Position numbers and translations under genes: made by a program | Assembly (NCBI GenBank): GCA_002371465.1 | Contig: DFIU01000019.1 | Location: 44,466-65,144, forward strand | Direction: 5' to 3' | Length of the DNA: 20,679 nt | Source: Lachnospiraceae bacterium UBA3689 | GTDB lineage: Bacteria > Bacillota > Clostridia > Lachnospirales > Lachnospiraceae | Shown: one piece after another, positions 7,345 to 14,917 of the stretch | Position numbering within the stretch: the stretch's first letter is position 1 | How the letters are laid out: every line of letters begins with the position of its first letter | The notes under the pieces: generated by a model | What the model was told of the DNA's origin: nothing | Databases searched by the model: none | What the model saw: the letters and a program-made list of their open reading frames with translations, nothing else

Positions 7345-8430
7345 TTAATATTCCAGGGTCTCCATGTACTTCATGTACTTGACGACCATCAGGGCAATCT
7401 TAAACGTGATGGCGTCGTCGAAGACGCGAATGTCCAGTCCGGTACTCTTCTGCAGCTTGTCCAGCCGGTACACCAGGGTATTCCGGTGAATATACAGCTG
7501 TCTGGATGTTTCCGAGACATTCAGACTGTTCTCAAAGAACTTGTTGATGGTAGCCAGAGTCTCATCGTCAAAGTCATCCGGCGATTTGTCCTTGAAAATC
7601 TCCTTGATGAACATCTTGCACAGCGGGATGGGCAGCTGATAAATAAGACGGCCGATGCCCAGCTGGCTATAGGCGATGATGTTATGTTCCTCGAAGAAGA
7701 TCTTGCCGACGTCGAGCGCCATTCTGGCTTCCTTATAGGACCGGGACACTTCCTTGATCTCCGAAACGGCGTTGCCGTAGGAGACATGAATGGAACCGTG
7801 GTCGCCGGAGTCGAGCGCCTCGATGATGGTCTCCGCGATCTTGTAAAGTTCCTCCGGACCGTCCGTATCCTCCAGTTCTTTGATGATGATAATGCTCTTT
7901 TCATCGACTGCCGTAATGAAGTCGTTCTTGGACTGGGAGAAGAGCTCCTTCACCGCTTCCAGCGTGCTGTAGTCCTTGCTCTGCTCGGACTCCAGGATGT
8001 AGACGACCCGTTTGACGTCAGTGGCGATGTGCAGCCGCTTCGCCCTATTATATATATCAACCAGCAGAAGATTGTCAAGCAGAAGATTCCGGATGAAATT
8101 GTCCTTATCGAAGTGTTCCTTGTAGGCAACCAGCAGGTTCTGAATCTGCAGAGCAGCAAGTTTTCCAACCATCACGGTGTTGTCGTCGCCGCTTGCGATG
8201 ATGATGAATTCAGGCTGATAATCGTCGTAAACCTTAAAGTACCGGTTGTCCCGGATCTCCTGAAAATCAGCCTGCGATTCCGCAAAACTGACGACGTCAT
8301 TGCGGCTCACCGTAACGTCGGGATCCGTAGACGCAACGATCTTTCCGTCCAGATTGACAATTGCCAGATCGCACTTGGAAATATTCTTAATGCCGTTGAT
8401 GGTATCCTGGAGTACCAGATTGGAAATCAT
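7345..8430 (-). CDS. PucR/CdaR-family transcriptional regulator
   Basis: A predicted cytoplasmic regulator of 361 residues. The N-terminal half (about 1-130) looks like a GAF/sugar-diacid-recognition type sensor (KCDLAIVNLDGKIVAS). The middle is a GGDEF-like/CdaR region (about 140-280, with SYGNAVSEIKEVSRSYKEAR). The C-terminus (about 300-360) is a PucR-type helix-turn-helix with NVSETSRQLYIHRNTLVYRL and LDIRVFDDAITFKIAL. The family senses small carbon or nitrogen compounds; the ligand here cannot be read from sequence. GGAGGT is six bases before the ATG. It precedes ftsEX by 37 bases, so its transcript likely carries them. I am sure of the family and not of its targets. Confidence 0.9.
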   Translation of the reverse strand: MISNLVLQDTINGIKNISKCDLAIVNLDGKIVASTDPDVTVSRNDVVSFAESQADFQEIRDNRYFKVYDDYQPEFIIIASGDDNTVMVGKLAALQIQNLLVAYKEHFDKDNFIRNLLLDNLLLVDIYNRAKRLHIATDVKRVVYILESEQSKDYSTLEAVKELFSQSKNDFITAVDEKSIIIIKELEDTDGPEELYKIAETIIEALDSGDHGSIHVSYGNAVSEIKEVSRSYKEARMALDVGKIFFEEHNIIAYSQLGIGRLIYQLPIPLCKMFIKEIFKDKSPDDFDDETLATINKFFENSLNVSETSRQLYIHRNTLVYRLDKLQKSTGLDIRVFDDAITFKIALMVVKYMKYMETLEY

Positions 8431-8481
8431 GCTCGCACCTCCGCCAATATTTTTTGTGAAAATCTCATAAATGACATTCGT

Positions 8482-8510
8482 ATCATACTACAATTTCCAC
8501 AAAATTAAAA
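8482..8510 (-). promoter_or_regulatory. Possible promoter of the cdaR-like regulator
   Basis: On the minus strand TATGAT (8487-8482) is a good -10 box. A weak -35 candidate, TTTTAA (8510-8505), stands 17 bases upstream. The 160-base gap between this gene and the glutamine synthetase stop is AT-rich, and I see no clear terminator for glnN in it. Confidence 0.35.
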
Positions 8511-8590
8511 GGAAAATTTCGTCAGTCTATCTTTACAGAAGGGCTTCCGAAACTTTCCTTTTGTATAATTCGCTGATTTTAAGCCTTGGG

Positions 8591-10708
8591 TCAGACTTCA
8601 AACATAAGGTCCGCGTAGGACGGTACCGGCCAGTCTTTTTTATCGACGATCAGCTCCGCTTCATCGACCGGAATCCTGAGAGCCCGCATAGCCGGAACAA
8701 CCCGGTCCTTGAACTGGACCGCCTGGGACCTGCCCGCCGGATACCGCTCCGCTTCATTGACGGCAGAGCGCAGTTCCTGCATTTTTTCCTGCGTCTGACC
8801 GACCAGCTCATTGACCCGGATCAGCAGCGACTTCTCCGCCGCAGGGTCGATACCAAGAGACGCGATCTCATTTGCCGTATGCGCCAGATGCTCCGCGTAC
8901 CTGATCATGGCGGGCAGGTACTGCTTGCCGCACATATCCAGCATGGTACGAGCCTCAATGTTCATATCCTTGGAGTAGGTCTCATATTTAACTTCCGTCC
9001 GCGCCTCCAGCTCGGACTTCGTAAAGACATGAAAGTCGCTGAACATTTTCACCGTCCTGTCCGACGTCAGGGCGGGAACGGCATCCACCATGGAACGGAG
9101 GTTGGGCAGCCCTCTCCTCTTCGCCTCATGGACCCAGGAGTCGGAATAGCCGTTGCCGTTGAAGATGATTCTCTGGTGGTCGGTCGCGTATTTCTTGATC
9201 AGGTCGTGGACGGCACTGCCGAAATCCTCCGCCCCCTCCAGCTCGTCGCAGGCGTCGCGAAAGGCTTCCGCAATGGTCGTGTTGAGGACCACATTGGCGG
9301 GAGCGATGGAGTCGCGGGAGCCCACCATGCGGAACTCGAACTTATTGCCGGTAAAAGCAAAGGGGCTGGTCCGGTTGCGGTCCGTCGCATCCTTGTTGAT
9401 ATCGGAGAGCGTGGAGACGCCGGTCAGCAGCTTCTCCCCCTTCTTGGACCGGTCGACGTGACCGGTGGAAACCAGCTGGCTGATAACATCCTCCAGCTGC
9501 TCGCCCAAAAAGACGGAAATGACCGCCGGCGGCGCTTCCATGCCTCCCAGCCGTTCTTCATTTCCGATGTCGGAAGCCGATTCCCGGAGCAGGTCGGCAT
9601 GGTCGTCGACCGCCTTTAAGATGCAGCAGAGAATCAGAAGGAACTGGATGTTCTCGTGGGGAGTCCTGCCCGGATCGAGCAGGTTGATCCCGTCATCCGT
9701 GGTCAGCGACCAGTTGTCATGCTTGCCGGACCCGTTGACGCCGGCAAAGGGCTTTTCATCCAGCAGGCAGCGGAGTCCGTGCCGGGTCGCGACCCGTTTT
9801 AAGGTCTGCATGATGATCTGGTTATGGTCGGTCGCCACATTTGCCTTTTCATAGATGGGAGCCAGCTCGTGCTGGGCAGGAGCCGCCTCATTGTGCTGGG
9901 TCTTGGCGGGAACGCCCAGCTTCCACAGTTCCAGATTCACATCGTGCATGTAGGATGCGATTCTGGGACGGAGGGTCCCGAAATAGTGGTCATCCAGCTC
10001 CTGTCCCTTGGGAGCGGGAGCGCCGAACAGCGTCCTGCCGGTAAAGATCAGATCCGGGCGCTTCAGATATTTTTCCCGGTCGATGATAAAGTATTCCTGC
10101 TCGGCTCCGACGGAAGGAGTGACCTTTTTGGATGTGGTATTGCCGAAGAGGCGCAGCAGGCGGATGCCCTCTTTATTGATCGCCTCCATGGACCGAAGGA
10201 GGGGGGTCTTCTGGTCAAGCGCCTCGCCCGTGTAGGAGCAAAAGGCGGTCGGAATACAGAGGGTCGCCCCGCCCTCATCCTGACGGACAAACGCCGGAGA
10301 TGTACAGTCCCAGATCGTATAACCTCTGGCTTCAAAAGTCGCGCGCAAGCCGCCGGACGGGAAAGATGAGGCGTCCGGCTCTCCCTTGATCAGCTCTTTT
10401 CCGGACAGGCTCATCAGAACCTTGCCGCTGGGAAGCGGAGCCGTAATAAAGGAGTCGTGTTTTTCCGCCGTCACGCCGGTCAGGGGCTGGAACCAGTGGG
10501 TGTAATGAGTCGCGCCCATTTCCATCGCCCATTCCTTCATTTCATGCGCAATGATGTCAGCTGTCTGAAGGTCCAGCTCTTCGCCGTCCTCAATCACCCG
10601 TTTCAGCTTCTGGTACACCTTCTTGGGCAGCCTCTGCTGCATCACCGTGTCGTTGAAGACGTCCCTGCCGAATAAATCCTGTAAATTCAGTGTGCCTGTG
10701 CCTTCCAT
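8591..10708 (-). CDS. glnN: Glutamine synthetase type III (GlnN)
   Basis: Makes glutamine from glutamate, ammonia and ATP, the main entry of ammonia into biosynthesis. The predicted 705 residues match type III enzymes (about 700-730) and exceed types I and II (350-470). Visible blocks are THWFQPLTG (about 70-78), FPSGGLRATFEARG (116-129), GAEQEYFIID (201-210), QHNEAAPAQHELAP (271-284) and NGSGKHDNWS (325-334), all type III hallmarks. The ATG is chosen because GGAGGG lies three to four bases upstream; the open frame extends 30 codons further without family similarity. It lies 49 bases after the lipid kinase on the same strand. I see no glutamine riboswitch or GlnR-type operator in that gap. 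Confidence 0.97.
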   Translation of the reverse strand: MEGTGTLNLQDLFGRDVFNDTVMQQRLPKKVYQKLKRVIEDGEELDLQTADIIAHEMKEWAMEMGATHYTHWFQPLTGVTAEKHDSFITAPLPSGKVLMSLSGKELIKGEPDASSFPSGGLRATFEARGYTIWDCTSPAFVRQDEGGATLCIPTAFCSYTGEALDQKTPLLRSMEAINKEGIRLLRLFGNTTSKKVTPSVGAEQEYFIIDREKYLKRPDLIFTGRTLFGAPAPKGQELDDHYFGTLRPRIASYMHDVNLELWKLGVPAKTQHNEAAPAQHELAPIYEKANVATDHNQIIMQTLKRVATRHGLRCLLDEKPFAGVNGSGKHDNWSLTTDDGINLLDPGRTPHENIQFLLILCCILKAVDDHADLLRESASDIGNEERLGGMEAPPAVISVFLGEQLEDVISQLVSTGHVDRSKKGEKLLTGVSTLSDINKDATDRNRTSPFAFTGNKFEFRMVGSRDSIAPANVVLNTTIAEAFRDACDELEGAEDFGSAVHDLIKKYATDHQRIIFNGNGYSDSWVHEAKRRGLPNLRSMVDAVPALTSDRTVKMFSDFHVFTKSELEARTEVKYETYSKDMNIEARTMLDMCGKQYLPAMIRYAEHLAHTANEIASLGIDPAAEKSLLIRVNELVGQTQEKMQELRSAVNEAERYPAGRSQAVQFKDRVVPAMRALRIPVDEAELIVDKKDWPVPSYADLMFEV

Positions 10709-10727
10709 GCTCCCTCCGCTTCTTTGC

Positions 10728-10743
10728 GGCGGACTATGCCGCC
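10728..10743 (-). other. Small GC-rich hairpin between lipid kinase gene and glnN
   Basis: GGCGG and CCGCC arms enclose a six-base loop in the 49-base gap. No T-run follows, so it is not a standard terminator. It could stabilise or process the transcript, or be chance. Confidence 0.3.
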
Positions 10744-10757
10744 ATAGATTTACCTGA

Positions 10758-11675
10758 TCAGGAAATTGTTGCTCTATGTTTCTCAAACACAAGGTCAAGC
10801 GCCTTCTGTCTGTTCACAACCTTAACATCGGTATACGTTCCGCCGTACTCTCCGTCCATAGTCCACGGAAGCGGCTCCTTGGTACTCAGTTCAATATGAT
10901 CTGTCTTAAAATAGTCGATCATGTCGGTATCGTGTGTGCCGCTCATCAAGGCTCCGATGATCTCCTGCAGCTCGATCACGTTCCGGGGGGTATGAATCAG
11001 GGTCGCCTCAAAGACGCCGTCGTCCAGCATAATCTCACTCTCCTTGCCGGGGAGATTCTTCATCCCGCCGACGGAAATGGAATTGGTCACCATACCGAAG
11101 ATATAGTCCTGCTGAAAGACCCGGTCGTCGATCTTGACCCGCATCGGATAGGACTTAATGTCCCCCAGCCGCCTGACCCCTTCCAGGATGTAAGCGATGT
11201 GCCCCAGGGAATTCTTCATATCCTGATTGGTCTCGTAGGAGACCTGGGTAAAGGCTCCGAACGCGGCGACATAGACAAAGACATGGCTGTCGTTGACAAT
11301 GCCGACATCCACCCCATGCCTGGTCCCGCCGATGATATCCCCGACGCACTCTATTATATTAGAAGAAATTCCAATCGAGCTGGCGTAATCGTTTGTCGAG
11401 CCGACCGGAATGTAACCAATCGGGATCCGTTTACCGCTGGCGATCATACCGGTAAAGACCTCGTCCAAAGTCCCGTCCCCGCCTGCCGGAACGATCATAT
11501 TGTATTCGCCCTCCAGGTTGCGGATATACTCCGCCGCGTCCCCTGCCGCCTGAGTCGGATAGACCTCAACGGCATAGCCCGCCTTGACGAACATATCGAT
11601 GACGCCGGGAAGGGAGTTTAAAAAGAGCCCTTTGCCAGCCCTGGGATTATAGATAAGCAGAATACGATTTGTCAT
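10758..11675 (-). CDS. Diacylglycerol kinase family lipid kinase (DagK/YegS type)
   Basis: Members phosphorylate diacylglycerol or related lipids; in Gram-positive bacteria DgkB returns diacylglycerol to phosphatidate, partly after lipoteichoic acid synthesis. The predicted 305 residues are a normal length. The N-terminal catalytic domain has LIYNPRAGKG (7-16), the nucleotide loop PAGGDGTLDEV (63-73) and PVGSTNDYA (90-98). The C-terminal beta-rich domain carries MTNSISVGGMKNLPG and ends with WTMDGEYG, the family's usual MDGE segment. AGAGGA is five bases before the ATG. It probably has its own promoter and may be co-transcribed with glnN. The exact lipid is not decided by sequence. Confidence 0.92.
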   Translation of the reverse strand: MTNRILLIYNPRAGKGLFLNSLPGVIDMFVKAGYAVEVYPTQAAGDAAEYIRNLEGEYNMIVPAGGDGTLDEVFTGMIASGKRIPIGYIPVGSTNDYASSIGISSNIIECVGDIIGGTRHGVDVGIVNDSHVFVYVAAFGAFTQVSYETNQDMKNSLGHIAYILEGVRRLGDIKSYPMRVKIDDRVFQQDYIFGMVTNSISVGGMKNLPGKESEIMLDDGVFEATLIHTPRNVIELQEIIGALMSGTHDTDMIDYFKTDHIELSTKEPLPWTMDGEYGGTYTDVKVVNRQKALDLVFEKHRATIS

Positions 11676-11704
11676 ACTTTTCCTCTTCAAACACAATCGC
11701 CTTG

Positions 11705-11733
11705 ATTTTACACCCATTGCCGAACTGGCGCAA
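11705..11733 (-). promoter_or_regulatory. Probable promoter of the lipid kinase gene
   Basis: On the minus strand TTGCGC (11733-11728) and TAAAAT (11710-11705) are separated by 17 bases. It lies about 30 bases before the start codon, in the 186-base divergent region shared with the SDR gene. Confidence 0.5.
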
Positions 11734-11782
11734 GAAGTGTACTCTAGGTATAGTAATGCCGCAGGTTGATCCTGGCAAGGAC

Positions 11783-11810
11783 TTATCCGGCAAATCACAA
11801 AGGGTAAAAT
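11783..11810 (+). promoter_or_regulatory. Possible promoter of the SDR gene
   Basis: TTATCC (11783-11788), a 16-base spacer and TAAAAT (11805-11810) lie about 50 bases before the start codon. The -35 match is weak. Confidence 0.3.
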
Positions 11811-11861
11811 ATCTGTCAAGTGAATGTATATAGATAGTTTCAAATGGAGGAGAATCTTCTC

Positions 11862-12629
11862 ATGATCAAGCAGACAGCAGAACAAGAAGCGTCAAGGAAA
11901 AAGACCGTCCTTATCACCGGAAGTTCCCGCGGAATCGGAAGAGCCGCTGCCCTGAAATTTGCCCAAGAAGGCGGCTGCCGCATCGTCATCAATGCCTCCC
12001 GATCTGTCGACGAACTGAAGCAGACGGAGGAGGACCTGCTGCATTTTCCCAACACCGAGGTGCTGATGAGCCCGGGAGATGTGTCCGACGAAGCCTATAT
12101 CAAAGCCCTCTTTTTAAAGATTGAAGAGGCTTTTGGCGGACTGGATATTCTGATCAATAACGCCGGGATTGATTATTTCGGTCTTTTGCAGGATATGACC
12201 GTCACGGACTGGGACCGCATCATGGGCGTCAATGTCCGGGGCGTCTTTCTTTGCACCAAGTACGCCATTCCGCTGATGCTGAAAAGGCACAGCGGCTCGA
12301 TCGTCAACATTTCCTCCGTCTGGGGGACTAAGGGAGGCTCCTGCGAGGCTGCCTACTCCGCCTCCAAGGGAGCGGTCATTGCCTTCACCAAAGCGATGGC
12401 GCAGGAATTATCTCCCAGCAGGATTCGGGTCAACGTCCTAGCATTCGGCGCTATCGATACCGCCATGAACGACCGCCTGACCGAAGATGAAAAACTGGAA
12501 CTTAATGATGAAATCCCGCTCGGCCGCATGGGGACGCCAGTTGAAGCGGCGGAACTGATCTACGGGACCGCTGTCCGCCATCCCTATCTGACCGGTCAGG
12601 TCATCACGCTGGACGGCGGCTGGACCTAA
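11862..12629 (+). CDS. SDR-family oxidoreductase (FabG-like)
   Basis: A classical short-chain dehydrogenase/reductase of 255 residues, probably NADP(H)-dependent. The cofactor loop is TGSSRGIG (19-26), then NNAG (99-102), the catalytic Ser near SSVW (151-154) and YSASK (Tyr165, Lys169). The C-terminus (LTGQVITLDGGWT) is typical of FabG-like enzymes that reduce 3-oxoacyl-ACP. Similar proteins act on many ketones, so the substrate is open, and no other fatty acid synthesis gene is in the window. The usual APG after strand six reads AFG (195-197). The ATG at 11862 has GGAGGAG nine bases upstream, which beats an in-frame ATG at 11844. It is the only core-region gene on the plus strand, and its end overlaps the next gene by 26 bases. 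Confidence 0.93.
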   Translation: MIKQTAEQEASRKKTVLITGSSRGIGRAAALKFAQEGGCRIVINASRSVDELKQTEEDLLHFPNTEVLMSPGDVSDEAYIKALFLKIEEAFGGLDILINNAGIDYFGLLQDMTVTDWDRIMGVNVRGVFLCTKYAIPLMLKRHSGSIVNISSVWGTKGGSCEAAYSASKGAVIAFTKAMAQELSPSRIRVNVLAFGAIDTAMNDRLTEDEKLELNDEIPLGRMGTPVEAAELIYGTAVRHPYLTGQVITLDGGWT

Positions 12630-13041
12630 GGCGCTTTTCATCCAGCCAAAGCCCCACAAAGATGACGCGGATACCCGCCGGAATCGCGGCAATCCAGATC
12701 GTTTCCCCGATGTAGCGTTCAAAGAGCAGATTGACAACTTGGGATAGAAGAGTCAGTCCCAAGAGGCAGATCCCGCTTGAAAGTCCCAATATCCGCTTCA
12801 TCGGTCGATCCGGCTGCCTCAAAGTTTCGATGCCGAAGATGATAAAACCGGCTGCCGTCAGAACCCCCAAAATAAGGTTGACCAGATAAAAGGGCAAAGG
12901 AATCTGCAGGGCTTTAAGCGTTCCGGTAAAGAGCGGAAAGATTCGCGTGATCGAATAAATCAGACTGACCGCCCCAACCAGCAGCATACCGACCGCCGCT
13001 GTTGTCAGCCTGGTTTTATTTCCTGCCTTTCGTCCTGCCAT
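12604..13041 (-). CDS. Unrecognised four-helix membrane protein
   Basis: A 145-residue protein with a basic start (MAGRKAGNKTR) and four likely membrane helices at about 13-32, 45-69, 83-106 and 112-131. The short basic C-terminus is RLRSSRRPA. I recognise no family or catalytic motif. GGAGGGG lies four bases before the ATG, a strong ribosome site, so the gene is likely real. Its last 26 bases overlap the end of the convergent SDR gene. The glycosyltransferase lies 81 bases upstream on the same strand, and an extended -10 box in the gap suggests a separate promoter. Confidence 0.75.
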   Translation of the reverse strand: MAGRKAGNKTRLTTAAVGMLLVGAVSLIYSITRIFPLFTGTLKALQIPLPFYLVNLILGVLTAAGFIIFGIETLRQPDRPMKRILGLSSGICLLGLTLLSQVVNLLFERYIGETIWIAAIPAGIRVIFVGLWLDEKRLRSSRRPA

Positions 13042-13075
13042 TTGTCCCCTCCTCTACGGCTTATGTGATAGTCGT

Positions 13076-13084
13076 ATCATAGCA
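13076..13084 (-). promoter_or_regulatory. Possible extended -10 promoter of the membrane protein gene
   Basis: TGCTATGAT on the minus strand is an extended -10 (TG-N-TATGAT). No convincing -35 stands at 17 bases, as is common for this promoter type. The start codon follows after about 35 bases. Confidence 0.4.
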
Positions 13085-13122
13085 TAGATCGGTGGGATTT
13101 TCATGCAAAAGCTCTGCTCTGA

Positions 13123-14022
13123 TCAGCCCTGCAGCTGGTCTTGACACAGATCCTTAAGCTCCAGCCATCTCTCCGAAGTTTTACCGGCAACAGCCTCCTC
13201 ATAGACCATCTTAAGCGCCTTCTTAAGATCTTCCCGGAAAAAGGCCAGCTCCTTCCTTTTCATGCAGTCGAGAATATTTTGCACGATCCAAAAGGTCACC
13301 TCATACTGGTAAGCCGGATTTACATTCCGGATCGCAGACTGATAGGACTTGATTTTGTACTGATATACATCCTTCATGTAGGTCGTGGAAATGGAATCTG
13401 TCCGGCGATAGTAACAGTAGAAAGGCTGCTTGACATAGGCAATCTTCTTACAGTCGCTGACAATCTGCGGGATCAGAGCCAGATCTTCAAAATACTTATT
13501 TTCAAAGCTGTACCTGGTCCAGATTTTTCTTGGAAAGAGCTTGTTGCAGGCAAGCTGGATATAGCGTCCGTCCTTCAGATAGGCAGCAACGGAAATAACG
13601 CCTTCCTCTTTATCCAGGCTGGTCACCCGTTCTCTGCTGCCGTCCTCAAATACTTTCATGACATCGCAAAAGACAAGGTCGGAAGCCGTTTCTTCAATGG
13701 TTTGATACATACACCGATAGGTATCAGGCTCTACCCAGTCGTCGGAATCGACAAATGCCAGATACTTGCCGCTGGATTTCCTTATTCCATAATTTCTGGC
13801 TGGAGACACTCCCTGATTGGCAACGTGGAAGACCTTCATTTGATTCGGATACTTGTTCTGATATGCATCCAGGATCTCTCCGGTCCGATCCGTACTCCCA
13901 TCATCAACGGCAACAATTTCAATCTCGCTAAGACTCTGCGCCAGAAGGGAATCGATGCATCTGGCAATATAGTCTTCCACATTATAGGCAGGAACGATAA
14001 CGGAAACTTTTACTGGGTTCAT
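13123..14022 (-). CDS. Family 2 glycosyltransferase
   Basis: A GT-A fold glycosyltransferase of 299 residues that probably adds a sugar to a cell-surface glycan or teichoic acid. Family signs are SVIVPAYNVEDYIARC (7-22), the nucleotide-sugar motif VAVDDGSTDRT (37-47), GVSPARNYGI (71-80) and the metal-binding VDSDDW (91-96). The acceptor half carries NKYFEDLALIP, a plausible ED catalytic segment. No membrane helix is seen. The ribosome site is weak (GAAAG and GTGAAG near the ATG). It stands alone, with no other glycan genes in view, so the product is open. It marks the right end of the GC-rich part. Confidence 0.92.
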   Translation of the reverse strand: MNPVKVSVIVPAYNVEDYIARCIDSLLAQSLSEIEIVAVDDGSTDRTGEILDAYQNKYPNQMKVFHVANQGVSPARNYGIRKSSGKYLAFVDSDDWVEPDTYRCMYQTIEETASDLVFCDVMKVFEDGSRERVTSLDKEEGVISVAAYLKDGRYIQLACNKLFPRKIWTRYSFENKYFEDLALIPQIVSDCKKIAYVKQPFYCYYRRTDSISTTYMKDVYQYKIKSYQSAIRNVNPAYQYEVTFWIVQNILDCMKRKELAFFREDLKKALKMVYEEAVAGKTSERWLELKDLCQDQLQG

Positions 14023-14060
14023 GACTTCACACTTTCTTTCATGGATATCATAGAAATATA

Positions 14061-14089
14061 GTTGTAGAGAATGACTACATATCGGTCAA
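14061..14089 (-). promoter_or_regulatory. Possible promoter of the glycosyltransferase gene
   Basis: On the minus strand TTGACC (14089-14084), a 17-base spacer and TACAAC (14066-14061) lie 40 to 70 bases before the start. The -10 matches four of six positions. Confidence 0.4.
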
Positions 14090-14168
14090 CTCATCTATTC
14101 TACATCAAATCAAACTCACCGCTTTATCATAATCATTTTATGGACAGAGATCTTATATTCATAGGAAT

Positions 14169-14396
14169 TCATTTCTGTTTCCTGTGCTTGATCATCACTT
14201 TCATTAGTACACATATTACAAATATTACAAATGTAACTCCCCCATGCAGCCAAATGCTTGTATACCAAGGAATTGACGTCAATGTATACAATTCAGGGTG
14301 AGCATAATAATCGTAACATTGATAAATGCTCATTGCTGCAAAAACCCCCACACAGGAGACCATTATGAGATTCAAAATAAGATTAAACTTTTTCAT
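14169..14396 (-). CDS. Small two-helix membrane protein of unknown function
   Basis: A 75-residue protein with a short basic start (MKKFNL), membrane helices at about 6-25 and 46-68, a tyrosine-rich outside loop (YQCYDYYAHPELYTL) and a basic C-terminus (KHRKQK). This is consistent with both ends in the cytoplasm. I recognise a general resemblance to small membrane proteins of Clostridia but no named family. AGTGAGGA lies six bases before the ATG. It is AT-rich compared with the genes to its left. It follows the next gene by 46 bases on the same strand, so the two likely share the promoter at 14769-14797. Confidence 0.65.
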   Translation of the reverse strand: MKKFNLILNLIMVSCVGVFAAMSIYQCYDYYAHPELYTLTSIPWYTSIWLHGGVTFVIFVICVLMKVMIKHRKQK

Positions 14397-14442
14397 CCAT
14401 CATCCTCACTATAAACTCGCTGCATTAGCAGTATTTATTCTA

Positions 14443-14697
14443 TTATTTTGTTCTTGCACTACCACCCTTGCTCTCATAATAATCTTGTAATGCATGTACG
14501 GTCTCCGGAACAGTATGTAAAGAATCAATATCTATCGTCTCAAATACTTCTTCATTTCCCTTCTTTTCGAGAATCACTCCATCGTCTCTGATTTTCACAA
14601 AGTAAGTTTCTTCCTCTCCGTTTAATTCACAGATGATTGTGGATTGAGTTGTCGTTCCGTATGAGTAGTTAGATGCCCCTGCAAAATATCCAATCAC
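14443..14697 (-). CDS. Small hypothetical soluble protein
   Basis: About 84 residues, acidic, with no membrane helix or signal peptide. Short strand-like segments (STIICELNGEEETYFVKI; GVILEKK) are followed by a helical C-terminus (PETVHALQDYYESKGG). No family is recognised. I chose the GTG at 14697, with AAGAGG 11 bases upstream. A GTG at 14709 would add four residues but overlaps that ribosome site. An in-frame TAA just upstream of it rules out a much longer protein. It is divergent from the sigma factor and is the first gene of a two-gene unit. A decayed or truncated gene is possible. Confidence 0.55.
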   Translation of the reverse strand: MIGYFAGASNYSYGTTTQSTIICELNGEEETYFVKIRDDGVILEKKGNEEVFETIDIDSLHTVPETVHALQDYYESKGGSARTK

Positions 14698-14768
14698 ATG
14701 TGTGAACACCTCTTAAGCCCGCTCAATACGCTAATCCGCATCATGAACCATTTTCCACTGACAACAAA

Positions 14769-14797
14769 AGCATATCGCGCCCGGCAGAGCTTGTCAA
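14769..14797 (-). promoter_or_regulatory. Promoter of the two small minus-strand genes
   Basis: On the minus strand a perfect TTGACA (14797-14792), a 17-base spacer and TATGCT (14774-14769). The start of transcription would fall near 14762, some 65 bases before the GTG start. It sits in the divergent region shared with the sigma factor gene, for which I could not find a convincing plus-strand promoter. Confidence 0.6.
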
Positions 14798-14917
14798 AAG
14801 TGAGCCTGCATGACAAACTGAGACAGCCTAAAAGGGAAGCAGGACGAATTTTATTTTACATGAGACCAAACCGTCCGCTGATCTGTATATTAAGTGAAGG
14901 GCCCTTCAATAACAGAA

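Noticed and set aside
7342..8508. A 388-codon plus-strand open frame opposite the cdaR-like gene
   Set aside because: It is the antisense of a gene with a clear helix-turn-helix and good ribosome site. Long antisense frames are common in GC-rich genes.
8471..9619. A 382-codon plus-strand open frame opposite glnN
   Set aside because: The minus strand encodes glutamine synthetase III with all its motifs; the plus frame is a shadow.
11765..11776. GTTGATCCTGGC resembles the start of small-subunit rRNA
   Set aside because: The match is about 12 bases and nothing after it resembles rRNA; it is a coincidence in an intergenic region.
13141..14061. A 306-codon plus-strand frame opposite the glycosyltransferase
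   Set aside because: The minus strand carries the glycosyltransferase motifs, and the plus frame has no recognisable domain.
14274..14283. Palindrome TTGACGTCAA
   Set aside because: It lies inside the coding part of the small two-helix membrane protein and is explained by codons; there is no promoter layout around it.
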